The notes beneath the pieces were generated by a model. The model was not told where the DNA came from, did not search any database, and saw only the letters and a program-made list of their open reading frames with translations. Made by a program: the position numbers and the translations under genes. From assembly GCA_007244375.1 (NCBI GenBank), contig SCVW01000034.1, positions 1 through 64,000 of the forward strand: DNA of 64,000 nucleotides, read 5' to 3'. Position 1 is the first letter of the stretch. Every line of letters starts with the position of its first letter. Below, piece by piece: positions 1 through 8,097 of this stretch. Origin of the DNA: Smithella sp. Its GTDB lineage: Bacteria; Desulfobacterota; Syntrophia; Syntrophales; Smithellaceae.

Positions 1-1
1 C

Positions 2-424
2 GATTATCTTGATAAATGTCCGAATACGCCTGCTGGTGCCAAGGTAGATAAAAACGGCTGTGTACATGAGAAAGTTTCAATTTCTCTTAACGTACAGTTC
101 GATACGGCGAAATCCGATATTAAGAGTAAGTATTATGATGATATCAAGAGGGTAGCCGATTTCATGAAGAAATATCCTAATACTACCGTCGTAATCGAAG
201 GTCATACCGACAATGTAGGCAAGGAAGCATATAACGTCCGTCTGTCGCAAGCCCGTGCCAATAGTGTCAAGCAGTATCTGGTTGATAAATTCGGAATCGA
301 TGCATTTGCAATCGAGGCTGTTGGTTATGGACCGAATAATCCGGTTGCCGGCAATGACACGCCGGAAGGCAGGCAGAAAAACCGCAGAGTTGATGCAGTT
401 CTCGAAACTGTGGTTGTGAAGTAA
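2..424 (+). CDS. OmpA-family C-terminal domain protein (5' partial)
   Basis: The reading frame is open from the first base of the window, so the gene begins upstream. The visible 140 residues start with a thrombospondin-type-3-like calcium-binding stretch (a CPNTPAG motif followed by VDKNGC). An OmpA C-terminal peptidoglycan-binding domain follows: a VQFDTAKSDI beta strand, the VVIEGHTDNVG core, LSQARANSVKQYL and the closing GRQKNRRVD motif. Such proteins sit in the outer membrane or periplasm and tie the envelope to peptidoglycan through the diaminopimelate-binding Asp and Arg. The N-terminal portion (barrel or lipoprotein anchor) is not visible, so the exact subfamily is open. A terminator follows directly. 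Confidence 0.9.
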   Translation, partial: DYLDKCPNTPAGAKVDKNGCVHEKVSISLNVQFDTAKSDIKSKYYDDIKRVADFMKKYPNTTVVIEGHTDNVGKEAYNVRLSQARANSVKQYLVDKFGIDAFAIEAVGYGPNNPVAGNDTPEGRQKNRRVDAVLETVVVK

Positions 425-450
425 ATAAGAGTCAAAAACTCTAGAAAAGG

Positions 451-484
451 AAGCCCCGAAGCCGAAAGGTTAGGGGCTTTTTCA
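451..484 (+). terminator. Rho-independent terminator after the OmpA-family gene
   Basis: A 7-bp perfect stem, AAGCCCC (451-457) with GGGGCTT (473-479), is followed by a short T run. It lies 27 bases after the OmpA-family stop codon and before the 3' end of the convergent phosphomannomutase gene. Confidence 0.8.
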
Positions 485-502
485 CTATTCACGTTTTACT
501 CT

Positions 503-1843
503 TCACGTTTCTAATAATGGTTCCACTTCGTCACGGATTTTTTGAAGGCTCTCTTTCGATGTAGCCTCGAAACGCAGTACAATTACCGGTTGAGTATTAG
601 AAGAACGCACCAAAGCCCAGCCGTCTTTAAAAGGAATACGTATCCCGTCTATTTCAACAATGCCCGGAGTGTTTTGAAAATGTTTTTTGATTCGTTTTAC
701 TATTTCGAATTTTTTATCGTCGGCACAATCAACCCTTATTTCCGGTGTGGCAAAGGTTTCCGGTACATCGAAGAATAATTCGCTTATTTTCTTATCTGTC
801 TGGGAAAGAATTTCCAGTAGACGCAAGGCTGCGTAAATTGCATCGTCATACCCGAAATAGCGGTCGGCAAAAAAGAAATGTCCACTCATTTCCCCGCCTA
901 ATACAGCCTTTTCTTCTTTCATTTTTGCTTTAATCAACGAATGTCCGGCTTTCCACATGATAGCTCTACCGGAATGTTTTGTGATATCATCAAATAAAAT
1001 TTGCGAGCATTTCACTTCGCCGATAATTGTGGCATTTGATTTCTTTTTGAGAATTTGACGCGAAAAAAGAAGTAGCAATTTATCTCCCCAGATTATTTCC
1101 CCTTTGTCGTTGACCACACCGAGACGGTCGGCATCGCCGTCGAAAGCTATTCCCAAATCGGCTTTTTTACTGCCGACTAATTTAATCAGCTCCGTGAGAT
1201 TTTCTTCTACGGTCGGATCGGGAAAGTGATTGGGAAAATGGCCGTCAGGTTCGCAATAGATGGGAATGACTTCACAGCCGAAACGCTGCAAAAGGGGAAG
1301 GGCGAAATATCCTCCGACGCCATTGCCGCCGTCAACGACAACTTTGATTTTTTTGGCGATTTTAGTGTGGTTAAAGAGATAGTTTTCATAATCCGAAGAA
1401 ATGTCCCGAGATCTTGATGACGCTTTGCCTGTGGAATATTTGCCGCTTTCCATTATTTTTCTGAGTGCCTGTATTTGTTCACCGAAAATGGTGTCGTGGC
1501 CTATGCAGATCTTGAATCCGTTGAATTCCGGCGGATTATGGCTGCCGGTAACCATCACTCCTCCGCCGACATTGAGATGCCGGATGGAGAAGTAAAGAAT
1601 GGGGGTGGCACAAAGACCGATATCGATTGTTTTGATACCAGCGGAGTTCAGGCCTTTAATTAGGAAATTATGGTAGGCTTCGGAACTCAAACGGCAATCA
1701 CGCCCGATGGTCATTTCCTTTACTTTGTTTTTCGAGGCATAGGTACCAATGGCGCGGCCAAGGTTGAAAATAAATTCTTCATTAAAGTCTTTATCTACTA
1801 CACCTCTTACGTCATATTCTCTAAATACAAGTGGATTGAACAA
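503..1843 (-). CDS. Phosphomannomutase/phosphoglucomutase
   Basis: This is an alpha-D-phosphohexomutase of 446 residues, the usual length of the AlgC/ManB group. It interconverts hexose-6-phosphate and hexose-1-phosphate for nucleotide-sugar synthesis in the cytosol. The four family signatures are present in order: the phosphoserine loop TGSHNP (Ser101), the metal-binding loop DGDADR (235-240), the sugar-binding GEMSGH (317-322) and a C-terminal phosphate-binding RSSNTQP. Substrate choice (mannose or glucose) cannot be read from these motifs. It starts 20 bases after the CoA-transferase gene and is probably the last gene of that minus-strand transcription unit, although its role has no obvious link to PHA. 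Confidence 0.93.
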   Translation of the reverse strand: MFNPLVFREYDVRGVVDKDFNEEFIFNLGRAIGTYASKNKVKEMTIGRDCRLSSEAYHNFLIKGLNSAGIKTIDIGLCATPILYFSIRHLNVGGGVMVTGSHNPPEFNGFKICIGHDTIFGEQIQALRKIMESGKYSTGKASSRSRDISSDYENYLFNHTKIAKKIKVVVDGGNGVGGYFALPLLQRFGCEVIPIYCEPDGHFPNHFPDPTVEENLTELIKLVGSKKADLGIAFDGDADRLGVVNDKGEIIWGDKLLLLFSRQILKKKSNATIIGEVKCSQILFDDITKHSGRAIMWKAGHSLIKAKMKEEKAVLGGEMSGHFFFADRYFGYDDAIYAALRLLEILSQTDKKISELFFDVPETFATPEIRVDCADDKKFEIVKRIKKHFQNTPGIVEIDGIRIPFKDGWALVRSSNTQPVIVLRFEATSKESLQKIRDEVEPLLET

Positions 1844-1863
1844 TTAAAAAACTCCTTTTGTGG

Positions 1864-3759
1864 TTATGTTTTAAATTTAAGCGTTAATTCGTAAACTCCG
1901 CTGTCAACTTTTCTTTTTATGTCAAATCCTCCTTTCTCGAAGACATGAAGCATGGGTTTGTTTTCGACAAGGACTTCAGCGGTAAAGCCCAACAACCCCT
2001 GTCTCTTGGCAAGATATGTCAGGTATTTTAACAATTCAAATCCTATTCCTGAGTTCTGCTGATCATCACGAACGGCAAAAGCAACTTCGGCAGTATGGGT
2101 GCCTTCATCAATCCCGTATTGGCCGACACCGACAATAATGGGATTATCTCTGTCGCCGGCAATAACTACGAGAACAAGTTCTTTTGTGTAATCAATGATT
2201 ACGAAATTTTGCAGCCTTTCGTGAGGCATGTCTTTGCGGGATGATATGAATCTTCTTTCGATACTCTTGTCGGAGAGAGAATAGAAGAAATCTTTTAAAA
2301 GATCTTCATCGCTGATTTTAACCGGTCTGATAAAAATCTGCCTCCCTGTTTTTGTAGTAACGTATGTTTCCAGATCTTCCGGGTAGTCGCCTTTTTTCCC
2401 GGGGATAAAGGCCTGGTCTTTGAAAATAAGGCCGCGTTTTTTTGCTTCTTCAATCAACCATGGACGAAACTTGGGATGGGCTACGGCAATTAATGACATG
2501 GCACGTTCTCTGATATTTTTACCGTGCAGATAGGCTATGCCGTATTCAGTTACTAGATAACGTACATCGGAACGGTTAAGAGTTACTCCCGCCTGTTCCC
2601 TCAAAGCAGGAACAATGCGCGAAACGGTTTCATTGCGGGAAGTAGATTTAAGTGTCAGAATGGTTTTACCGTTTTTAGAAAGCAACGCGCCTCTCATGAA
2701 ATCCTGATGACCGCCGATACCGCTGTAAAAAATACCGCCGATTGATTCCGAAGTTGCCTGTCCGCTTAAATCTATTTCCAAAGCGCTGTTAATGGCTACC
2801 ATGTTTTCAATCCGGGCAATGATTAACTGGTTATTAGTATAGTCAAGTGTCCTAAGTGAGATGGAAGGATTGTTGTCGAGGAAATCGTAAGTTTCCCTGG
2901 TTCCCATACAGAAAGCGGCGACGGTTTTTCCGTGGTCAATGGTTTTTCTGGAATTATCGATAATACCTGTTTTAATCAGGTACACCAAACCGTCGCTTAA
3001 AAGTTCCGTGTGAACTCCCAGATTTTTTTTATTGTATAAACTGGCCATAACAGCATTGGGCAAACCACCCCAGCCGACTTGAATAGTATCACCATCCTGT
3101 ATCAGACTTGCCACGTTTTTGCCGATGGTTTTAATCGCGTCACTTGTGGGTGTTTTTGATACTTCCAAAAGAGGTTCATCATAAGGAACTATGAAATCAA
3201 CATCTTTAATGTGAATGAAACCATCGCCGTGAATCCGGGGCATGTTGGGATTTATCTGTGCAATAACTATTTTCGCTTTTTCTGTGGCTGCTTTTACTAT
3301 GTCCACACTTACTCCAAGGCTTAAGTAGTGATGTTCATCCGGCAATGAGGTTTGTATCAGCGCAACGTCAATTCGGACAACGCCGCTGGATAAAAGGGCT
3401 GGAAGTTGTGATAGTGAAATAGGGGTGTAGTCAGCCATTCCCGCATTAACAGAGTCCCTTGTGCTATTACCGATGAAAAAAGAATTATGGCGGAAATTAG
3501 CTTTATACTTGGCGCCGGTGTATGGAGCAAGTCCTAACGAGTAAATATGGATAATTTCGGCATCAAAAAAAGCTTTAGGGTTTGATTCTATATAACGTGT
3601 CATAGCCTGAACAAGATATTGAGGCTCGCCGCATCCTGAGGCAACGAAGATGTGATCTCCGCGACGAATATGACTGAAAATTTCGTCTTCCGAAACGAAT
3701 TTTTCCGGATATGCTTTTTTAAAGCCGTCAAGGTATTCTAAAAAAATTTCCGGTTTCAT
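1864..3759 (-). CDS. Acetyl-CoA hydrolase/CoA-transferase fused to a GNAT acetyltransferase domain
   Basis: The protein has 631 residues. Residues 1 to about 460 match the acetyl-CoA hydrolase/4-hydroxybutyrate CoA-transferase family, with a GVHTELLSDG segment carrying the likely catalytic Glu252, an SGIGGHQDF segment (346-354) and TEYGIAYLHGK. Residues from about 474 to the end form a GNAT fold with the acetyl-CoA pyrophosphate loop near 564-577 (DDQQNSGIGFELL). The transferase part would swap CoA between short-chain acids. The GNAT part could acetylate a protein, or sense acetyl-CoA. The start has a CGGAG ribosome site and lies 20 bases after the upstream synthase-like gene. Such fusions are known in deltaproteobacteria; the physiological substrate is not known from sequence. 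Confidence 0.88.
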   Translation of the reverse strand: MKPEIFLEYLDGFKKAYPEKFVSEDEIFSHIRRGDHIFVASGCGEPQYLVQAMTRYIESNPKAFFDAEIIHIYSLGLAPYTGAKYKANFRHNSFFIGNSTRDSVNAGMADYTPISLSQLPALLSSGVVRIDVALIQTSLPDEHHYLSLGVSVDIVKAATEKAKIVIAQINPNMPRIHGDGFIHIKDVDFIVPYDEPLLEVSKTPTSDAIKTIGKNVASLIQDGDTIQVGWGGLPNAVMASLYNKKNLGVHTELLSDGLVYLIKTGIIDNSRKTIDHGKTVAAFCMGTRETYDFLDNNPSISLRTLDYTNNQLIIARIENMVAINSALEIDLSGQATSESIGGIFYSGIGGHQDFMRGALLSKNGKTILTLKSTSRNETVSRIVPALREQAGVTLNRSDVRYLVTEYGIAYLHGKNIRERAMSLIAVAHPKFRPWLIEEAKKRGLIFKDQAFIPGKKGDYPEDLETYVTTKTGRQIFIRPVKISDEDLLKDFFYSLSDKSIERRFISSRKDMPHERLQNFVIIDYTKELVLVVIAGDRDNPIIVGVGQYGIDEGTHTAEVAFAVRDDQQNSGIGFELLKYLTYLAKRQGLLGFTAEVLVENKPMLHVFEKGGFDIKRKVDSGVYELTLKFKT

Positions 3760-3779
3760 GATTGACTCCGAATTGTTGT

Positions 3780-5663
3780 TTATTTTTCCATCTGAAGTTT
3801 TTTGATATCTACGACGTTGTTTGCAAATTCCGATTTGACGGAGTCTTTTGTTTCAGATATTAACGGTTGACTGACTAAAGGCTCCTCATAAAATTCTTCT
3901 ACCAAACTTAAAAATTCGGCAAGTAATTTACGGCTGACTACAAAAATATGACCGATGTTTTTCTCAATAGTTCGATTGAGACCGGCGCTGGTGAATTTAA
4001 CATTTCCTTCGGCCACTTGTCCCCATGTTTCGCCGGCAACGCAGGAACCGGCCGGCGCTATGGGATCCCTGGATCCTTTGTAATCGAATATTCTGACTCC
4101 GGCTTTTTTCAGTATGGACATGTTAACCGGCTTGCCATCGAATTTAGGATTGCCGGAAGGAAGACAATATTTCTCTTCATAAATTTGATTGCCGACAAAT
4201 ATGTTCTGTATCCATTGAATGTGAGCGGATACGGGGAATTTGGTTCCGTGTGTCAGCCAGTAAAGAAATGGAGCGGAGTCGGCAATGGATTCTTTCATTT
4301 CCGCGCGTCCATAGAAACCTAAAACGACTGTGTATTGCACTCCGGGTTGTATTTCGTTCATGCCGGCCTCAATAACCTGCGGGGGAATATTGACAGGGCC
4401 GAAAAGTTCTTTTATCAGATAAGGATCGTAATCGCGGCGGATAAGTGAACGAATCGGATTATGTCCGCTGTCCTTATCATCAAATTTCATCGGTGAAGCC
4501 ATCAATGCTATTTTCTTTATATCCATAGGGAGACCGGCGGCCAAACGTTCTTCCGCCCGTCTGGCCAGATAAGGAAGAATAAGTGTGCCGCCCATACAAT
4601 AAGCCATTACGTATATTTCATCTTGGGGATGCCTTTTCCTGATTATATCCAAATATAAATCGGGAATTGTTTTTCCGTAGAAATCCAGCCCCAATTCGGT
4701 TTCTTCCCAGCCGGGATTACCGTGATCAACCATGTAGATGTGGTAGCCTTTCTTCAGTAAAGCTTCCACCACGGATTTTCCCGAAGTAAGATCAAATAGC
4801 TCCGGTTTATTGATGAGTGGAGTCGCCATATAAATAATTTTACCGTTTGTTTTAATACCTTCCGGAGGAGGGTAGTAGCGCAATCTCACGCGGTGGTTTA
4901 ATGACCCATCCACATATTCATAAGAGGAACAACCGATTTTCCCCAATGTTGCTCTTTCGGAGAACTCCTTAATGTCAAAAGCATCTGTGTCATATAGATT
5001 TTCCAGGCGGGTGCGGTTTTCAGCAAGGTATTGTTCGAAAGAAGTCGCCAGTGTGCCATCCGGATTTTTTTTGGCAAAAGGCAGATATCCGTTGGAGAAT
5101 GGTTGCTCCGTGATTAAAACAACCAGACACTTTAAAAGCTCTTTCATGGCTTTTAGCCGGGTCAATCCTACATTGTTGTATAAAAATTCAAGCTGGGCGA
5201 ATTCATCCATGTAGTTTTTTAAATATTCTTTGCCCTTTGGAGTCATACAGATCATTTGAGCCTTTTCGCGGTTGAATTTTCCGTTTCTGATAAAAAAACC
5301 GGTTAAAGTGTAAAGAAGCCGGGAATAGCTTTTGTATATCCATCCGTTCATATCGGCGATTGCATCAGGGTTTCTGGATGCACCGACAGCAAGACGGGCG
5401 CTGGCCTTTACATGCCGCAAAACGGAATCAAGTATCGCGCTTTGCCAAATTGCGGAGATCGCGAATGGTCCGTAAAGCCATAAATCCTTACTGATGTAAT
5501 CAAGAGTTCTTTTATAATCAAACAAACTTCTGATTTGCTGGCCAACCATTTTGCTTTTCCACGGAAGTGCCGTAGGGATATTTTCTGTGTTATCAGCCGG
5601 AGAGAAACCGCAGACTTGCATCAGTTCGTCCGGTGTTATCTTTGTGTTATTTTCAATGGACAT
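3780..5663 (-). CDS. PHA-synthase-like alpha/beta hydrolase, divergent long form
   Basis: This 627-residue protein resembles PhaC polymerases but is much longer than class III PhaC (about 355). A hydrolase core begins near residue 240. The nucleophile elbow reads AYCMGGT (Cys356), so the first Gly of the usual G-x-C-x-G-G box is Ala. The candidate acid is Asp533 (SRDPIAP) and the candidate base His572 (NIGHIFVV), which leaves a complete Cys-Asp-His triad. The N-terminal 240 residues are mostly helical and unrecognised. No signal peptide is seen. It heads a minus-strand unit divergent from phaE-phaC. It could be a second polymerase, an acyltransferase or a depolymerase; family membership is firm, activity is not. 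Confidence 0.8.
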   Translation of the reverse strand: MSIENNTKITPDELMQVCGFSPADNTENIPTALPWKSKMVGQQIRSLFDYKRTLDYISKDLWLYGPFAISAIWQSAILDSVLRHVKASARLAVGASRNPDAIADMNGWIYKSYSRLLYTLTGFFIRNGKFNREKAQMICMTPKGKEYLKNYMDEFAQLEFLYNNVGLTRLKAMKELLKCLVVLITEQPFSNGYLPFAKKNPDGTLATSFEQYLAENRTRLENLYDTDAFDIKEFSERATLGKIGCSSYEYVDGSLNHRVRLRYYPPPEGIKTNGKIIYMATPLINKPELFDLTSGKSVVEALLKKGYHIYMVDHGNPGWEETELGLDFYGKTIPDLYLDIIRKRHPQDEIYVMAYCMGGTLILPYLARRAEERLAAGLPMDIKKIALMASPMKFDDKDSGHNPIRSLIRRDYDPYLIKELFGPVNIPPQVIEAGMNEIQPGVQYTVVLGFYGRAEMKESIADSAPFLYWLTHGTKFPVSAHIQWIQNIFVGNQIYEEKYCLPSGNPKFDGKPVNMSILKKAGVRIFDYKGSRDPIAPAGSCVAGETWGQVAEGNVKFTSAGLNRTIEKNIGHIFVVSRKLLAEFLSLVEEFYEEPLVSQPLISETKDSVKSEFANNVVDIKKLQMEK

Positions 5664-5751
5664 TTTTTTACCTCTTCCTGGTTTTTTAATATTGTCACTT
5701 ATTGAAGCTCTTAAAGTACAATAATTATAAACTAAAATACATCAAAATACG

Positions 5752-5780
5752 TTGACAAATAATTACATCTATATTAAAAA
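5752..5780 (+). promoter_or_regulatory. Possible sigma70-type promoter for phaE-phaC
   Basis: A perfect TTGACA (5752-5757) is followed after 17 bases by a poor -10 match, TAAAAA (5775-5780), in the 186-base divergent spacer between the synthase-like gene and phaE. The weak -10 keeps confidence low. Confidence 0.35.
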
Positions 5781-5849
5781 TGAATTAAGTTCTTTTTAAC
5801 ATTCATTCGACAATTTCTTCAATAGTTTTTTTTCAACATGGGGTGAAGA

Positions 5850-6761
5850 ATGGCTGACGAAGACAAACAATCTCCGTTAAAAGAAGTTCCTTTTTTTCCG
5901 TGGCTTACGGTAGCGGCGGATATGTGGTTAAATCTGATTAAAGCGACGCCTTCCAATCCTGATACGTCCGTAATGACGCAAACAGCGGTACAAAGCCGTT
6001 TCACCCGGCAGTTGGATACAAATTTGAATCTTCTTAAATCCTTCTCCCGGATGATGAGTGAACCGGAATCGGCATCAGCGGCAGCTAATTCTTTATCTGC
6101 CATGCCGGAAATTCTCATGAAAATGGCGAAATCCGGGTTCGAAGCTGCCATGCAAATACAAAATCATTTGGTGGAAAAAGCAGGCAAGATCGGCAAACGC
6201 ACGGAAGCGTATAATTTTGAGAATCTGGATCAGGAAGTATTTAAAGCATTCAGCGATATTTATGAAAAAGAGTTTAGTCAGTACTTTAAAATTCCTCCTC
6301 TGGGATTGACCCGTTTTTATCAGGAACGGTTCAACGAAATGCTGGATAAGTACAATGTGTTTGAAACAATGCTGGCTGAATTTTTTTCTGTTCTATATTT
6401 GCCGCTGGAAAAGTCTTTTAAGGTTTTTCAGGAAAAGCTAAAGCAAATGGCGGAAGAGGGTAATCTTCCCAAAGAGGCAAAAGAAAGTTACACGATATGG
6501 ATAAAGATACTGGAAGGCCACTATATTAGTCTATTCAGGTCCAAAGAATATACCGACACTTTGCACCGGACACTCAACACGCTGGAGGATTTTATCATTG
6601 TCCGAAACAGGATGTTGGAAGATTTTCTGCAAATGTTGCCTGTTGTAACGCAAAAGGAGATGGAAGAGCTATACAAGGAATTCCATGTCCTGAAGAAGAG
6701 GGTGAAAGAACTGGAAAAACAGCTCAACATTTCGCCGAACACACTGACTGTCATAAAGTAA
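5850..6761 (+). CDS. phaE: Class III PHA synthase subunit PhaE
   Basis: This 303-residue helical protein is the partner of class III PhaC. PhaE has no catalytic residues of its own and is needed for activity of the PhaC-PhaE complex on PHA granules. It has a Trp- and Pro-rich N terminus, long amphipathic helices and a C-terminal coiled coil around residues 270-297 (MEELYKEFHVLKKRVKEL). The ATG has a strong GGGGTG ribosome site. It is followed 56 bases later by a class III phaC, the expected order for such a pair. The sequence is poorly conserved in this family, so the call rests on shape and on its neighbour. Confidence 0.85.
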   Translation: MADEDKQSPLKEVPFFPWLTVAADMWLNLIKATPSNPDTSVMTQTAVQSRFTRQLDTNLNLLKSFSRMMSEPESASAAANSLSAMPEILMKMAKSGFEAAMQIQNHLVEKAGKIGKRTEAYNFENLDQEVFKAFSDIYEKEFSQYFKIPPLGLTRFYQERFNEMLDKYNVFETMLAEFFSVLYLPLEKSFKVFQEKLKQMAEEGNLPKEAKESYTIWIKILEGHYISLFRSKEYTDTLHRTLNTLEDFIIVRNRMLEDFLQMLPVVTQKEMEELYKEFHVLKKRVKELEKQLNISPNTLTVIK

Positions 6762-6817
6762 AACATTCTTGATTTTTAAAGGGAACAATTTGATTTTTTT
6801 GGGGTGAAGATTTTCTT

Positions 6818-8044
6818 ATGGATTCGACAAAAATTCCTTTAGATCTGATTCTGGAAAAAATGGCCGAAGACGCCGAAAAGGCGCAAAAGCGTGTAACCAA
6901 GGCATCCGAAATTTTACAGGGACAACTGCACTATGAGATCGCCTTGACTCCTTATGAGATAGTGTATGAGGAAGACCGCGTCAAAGTTAAACATTATTTC
7001 CGTAACGAGAACGCGGAAAATAAGTTGAATGTTCCCCTGCTGGTGGTTTACGCGCTGATCAACCGCGAAACCATGCTGGATTTGCAGCCTGACCGAAGCG
7101 TTGTCAAAACGTTTCTGGAAGGAGGCATTGATCTTTACATGATAGATTGGGGCTATCCCACTCGTAAGGATCATTTCTTAACAATCGACGATCATGTTAA
7201 TGGTTATATGAACAATATTGTCGATTTCATCCGTAAAAGGCACAACGTTCCGCAAATCAACCTGATGGGTATATGTATGGGTGGAACTTTCAGTATCATG
7301 TACTCCGCACTTCATCCGGACAAAATAAAGAACCTGATTACCACGGTTACGCCGTCAAGTTTCAACACGGATAGAGGGCTTTTGCATGTCTGGATGAAAG
7401 ATGTCGATGTGGATCGAATGATTAAAACTTTCGGCAATATTCCCGGCGATTTGATGAATCTGGGATTTTTATTACTTAATCCGGCGCGCCTGATGGTCGA
7501 TAAATATATCAGTTTTATGGATAATATGGATAACAAGGATTTTGTGGAAAATTTTGTCCGCATGGAACGTTGGATTTTCGACAGTCCGGATGTTCCCGGA
7601 GAAACTTTCCGCCAGTTTATTGAAGATTGTTACAAGAAGAATTTGCTTATAAAAAGCAGAATGTATTTAGGCGGCAAACGTATCGATTTGAAAAAGCTGA
7701 GCATGCCGCTTTTGAATTTTTTTGGAGAATACGACCATTTGGTTCCGCCTCAGGCCTGTAATCAGCTATCCAAAGCAGTAGGCAGTAAAGATGTGGAAGA
7801 TGTTTGTCTGGAAACCGGTCATATCGGCATTTACGTGAGTTCCAAGTTTCAGAAATTATTTGCTCCGAAGATCGTTCAGTGGCTGAAAGAACGTGATAAA
7901 GAGGAAATTGTTACACAAACGAAATTATCGGATGTCAGAAAAAAATCCGCTAAAAACGGTGTGTCAAAAGTAAAACGTGTCCGTCATGCCGATGATTCCC
8001 GGGCCGGCTCTACATTAAATTCAAGTACTTTACGGGAAAGATAA
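6818..8044 (+). CDS. phaC: Class III poly(R)-hydroxyalkanoic acid synthase PhaC
   Basis: It polymerises (R)-3-hydroxyacyl-CoA into PHA at the granule surface. The lipase-like box is canonical, GICMGG with Cys153. Asp306 lies in FFGEYDHLVPP and His335 in ETGHIGIY, completing the triad. The length (408) is longer than the usual 355 or so. The extra part is a basic, Ser-rich tail from about residue 365 (KKSAKNGVSKVKRVR and onward) that may be disordered. The start has a GGGGTGAAG ribosome site. Adjacent phaE supports the class III assignment. Comparison with the divergent synthase-like protein at 3780-5663 shows that this is the orthodox polymerase of the cluster. Confidence 0.95.
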   Translation: MDSTKIPLDLILEKMAEDAEKAQKRVTKASEILQGQLHYEIALTPYEIVYEEDRVKVKHYFRNENAENKLNVPLLVVYALINRETMLDLQPDRSVVKTFLEGGIDLYMIDWGYPTRKDHFLTIDDHVNGYMNNIVDFIRKRHNVPQINLMGICMGGTFSIMYSALHPDKIKNLITTVTPSSFNTDRGLLHVWMKDVDVDRMIKTFGNIPGDLMNLGFLLLNPARLMVDKYISFMDNMDNKDFVENFVRMERWIFDSPDVPGETFRQFIEDCYKKNLLIKSRMYLGGKRIDLKKLSMPLLNFFGEYDHLVPPQACNQLSKAVGSKDVEDVCLETGHIGIYVSSKFQKLFAPKIVQWLKERDKEEIVTQTKLSDVRKKSAKNGVSKVKRVRHADDSRAGSTLNSSTLRER

Positions 8045-8097
8045 ACTATTGCTTGTAAAGAAATTACTCCAGTCAAATAAGAAAGGGAGAAAAGTAA

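Noticed and set aside
1864-3759. Frameshift or two genes instead of a CoA-transferase/GNAT fusion
   Set aside because: The frame is continuous over the linker with no internal start and no stop, so it is one protein.
5819-6151. A 110-codon minus-strand open frame overlapping the start of phaE
   Set aside because: It is antisense to phaE; the strong GGGGTG-ATG start and phaE-phaC order favour the plus strand.
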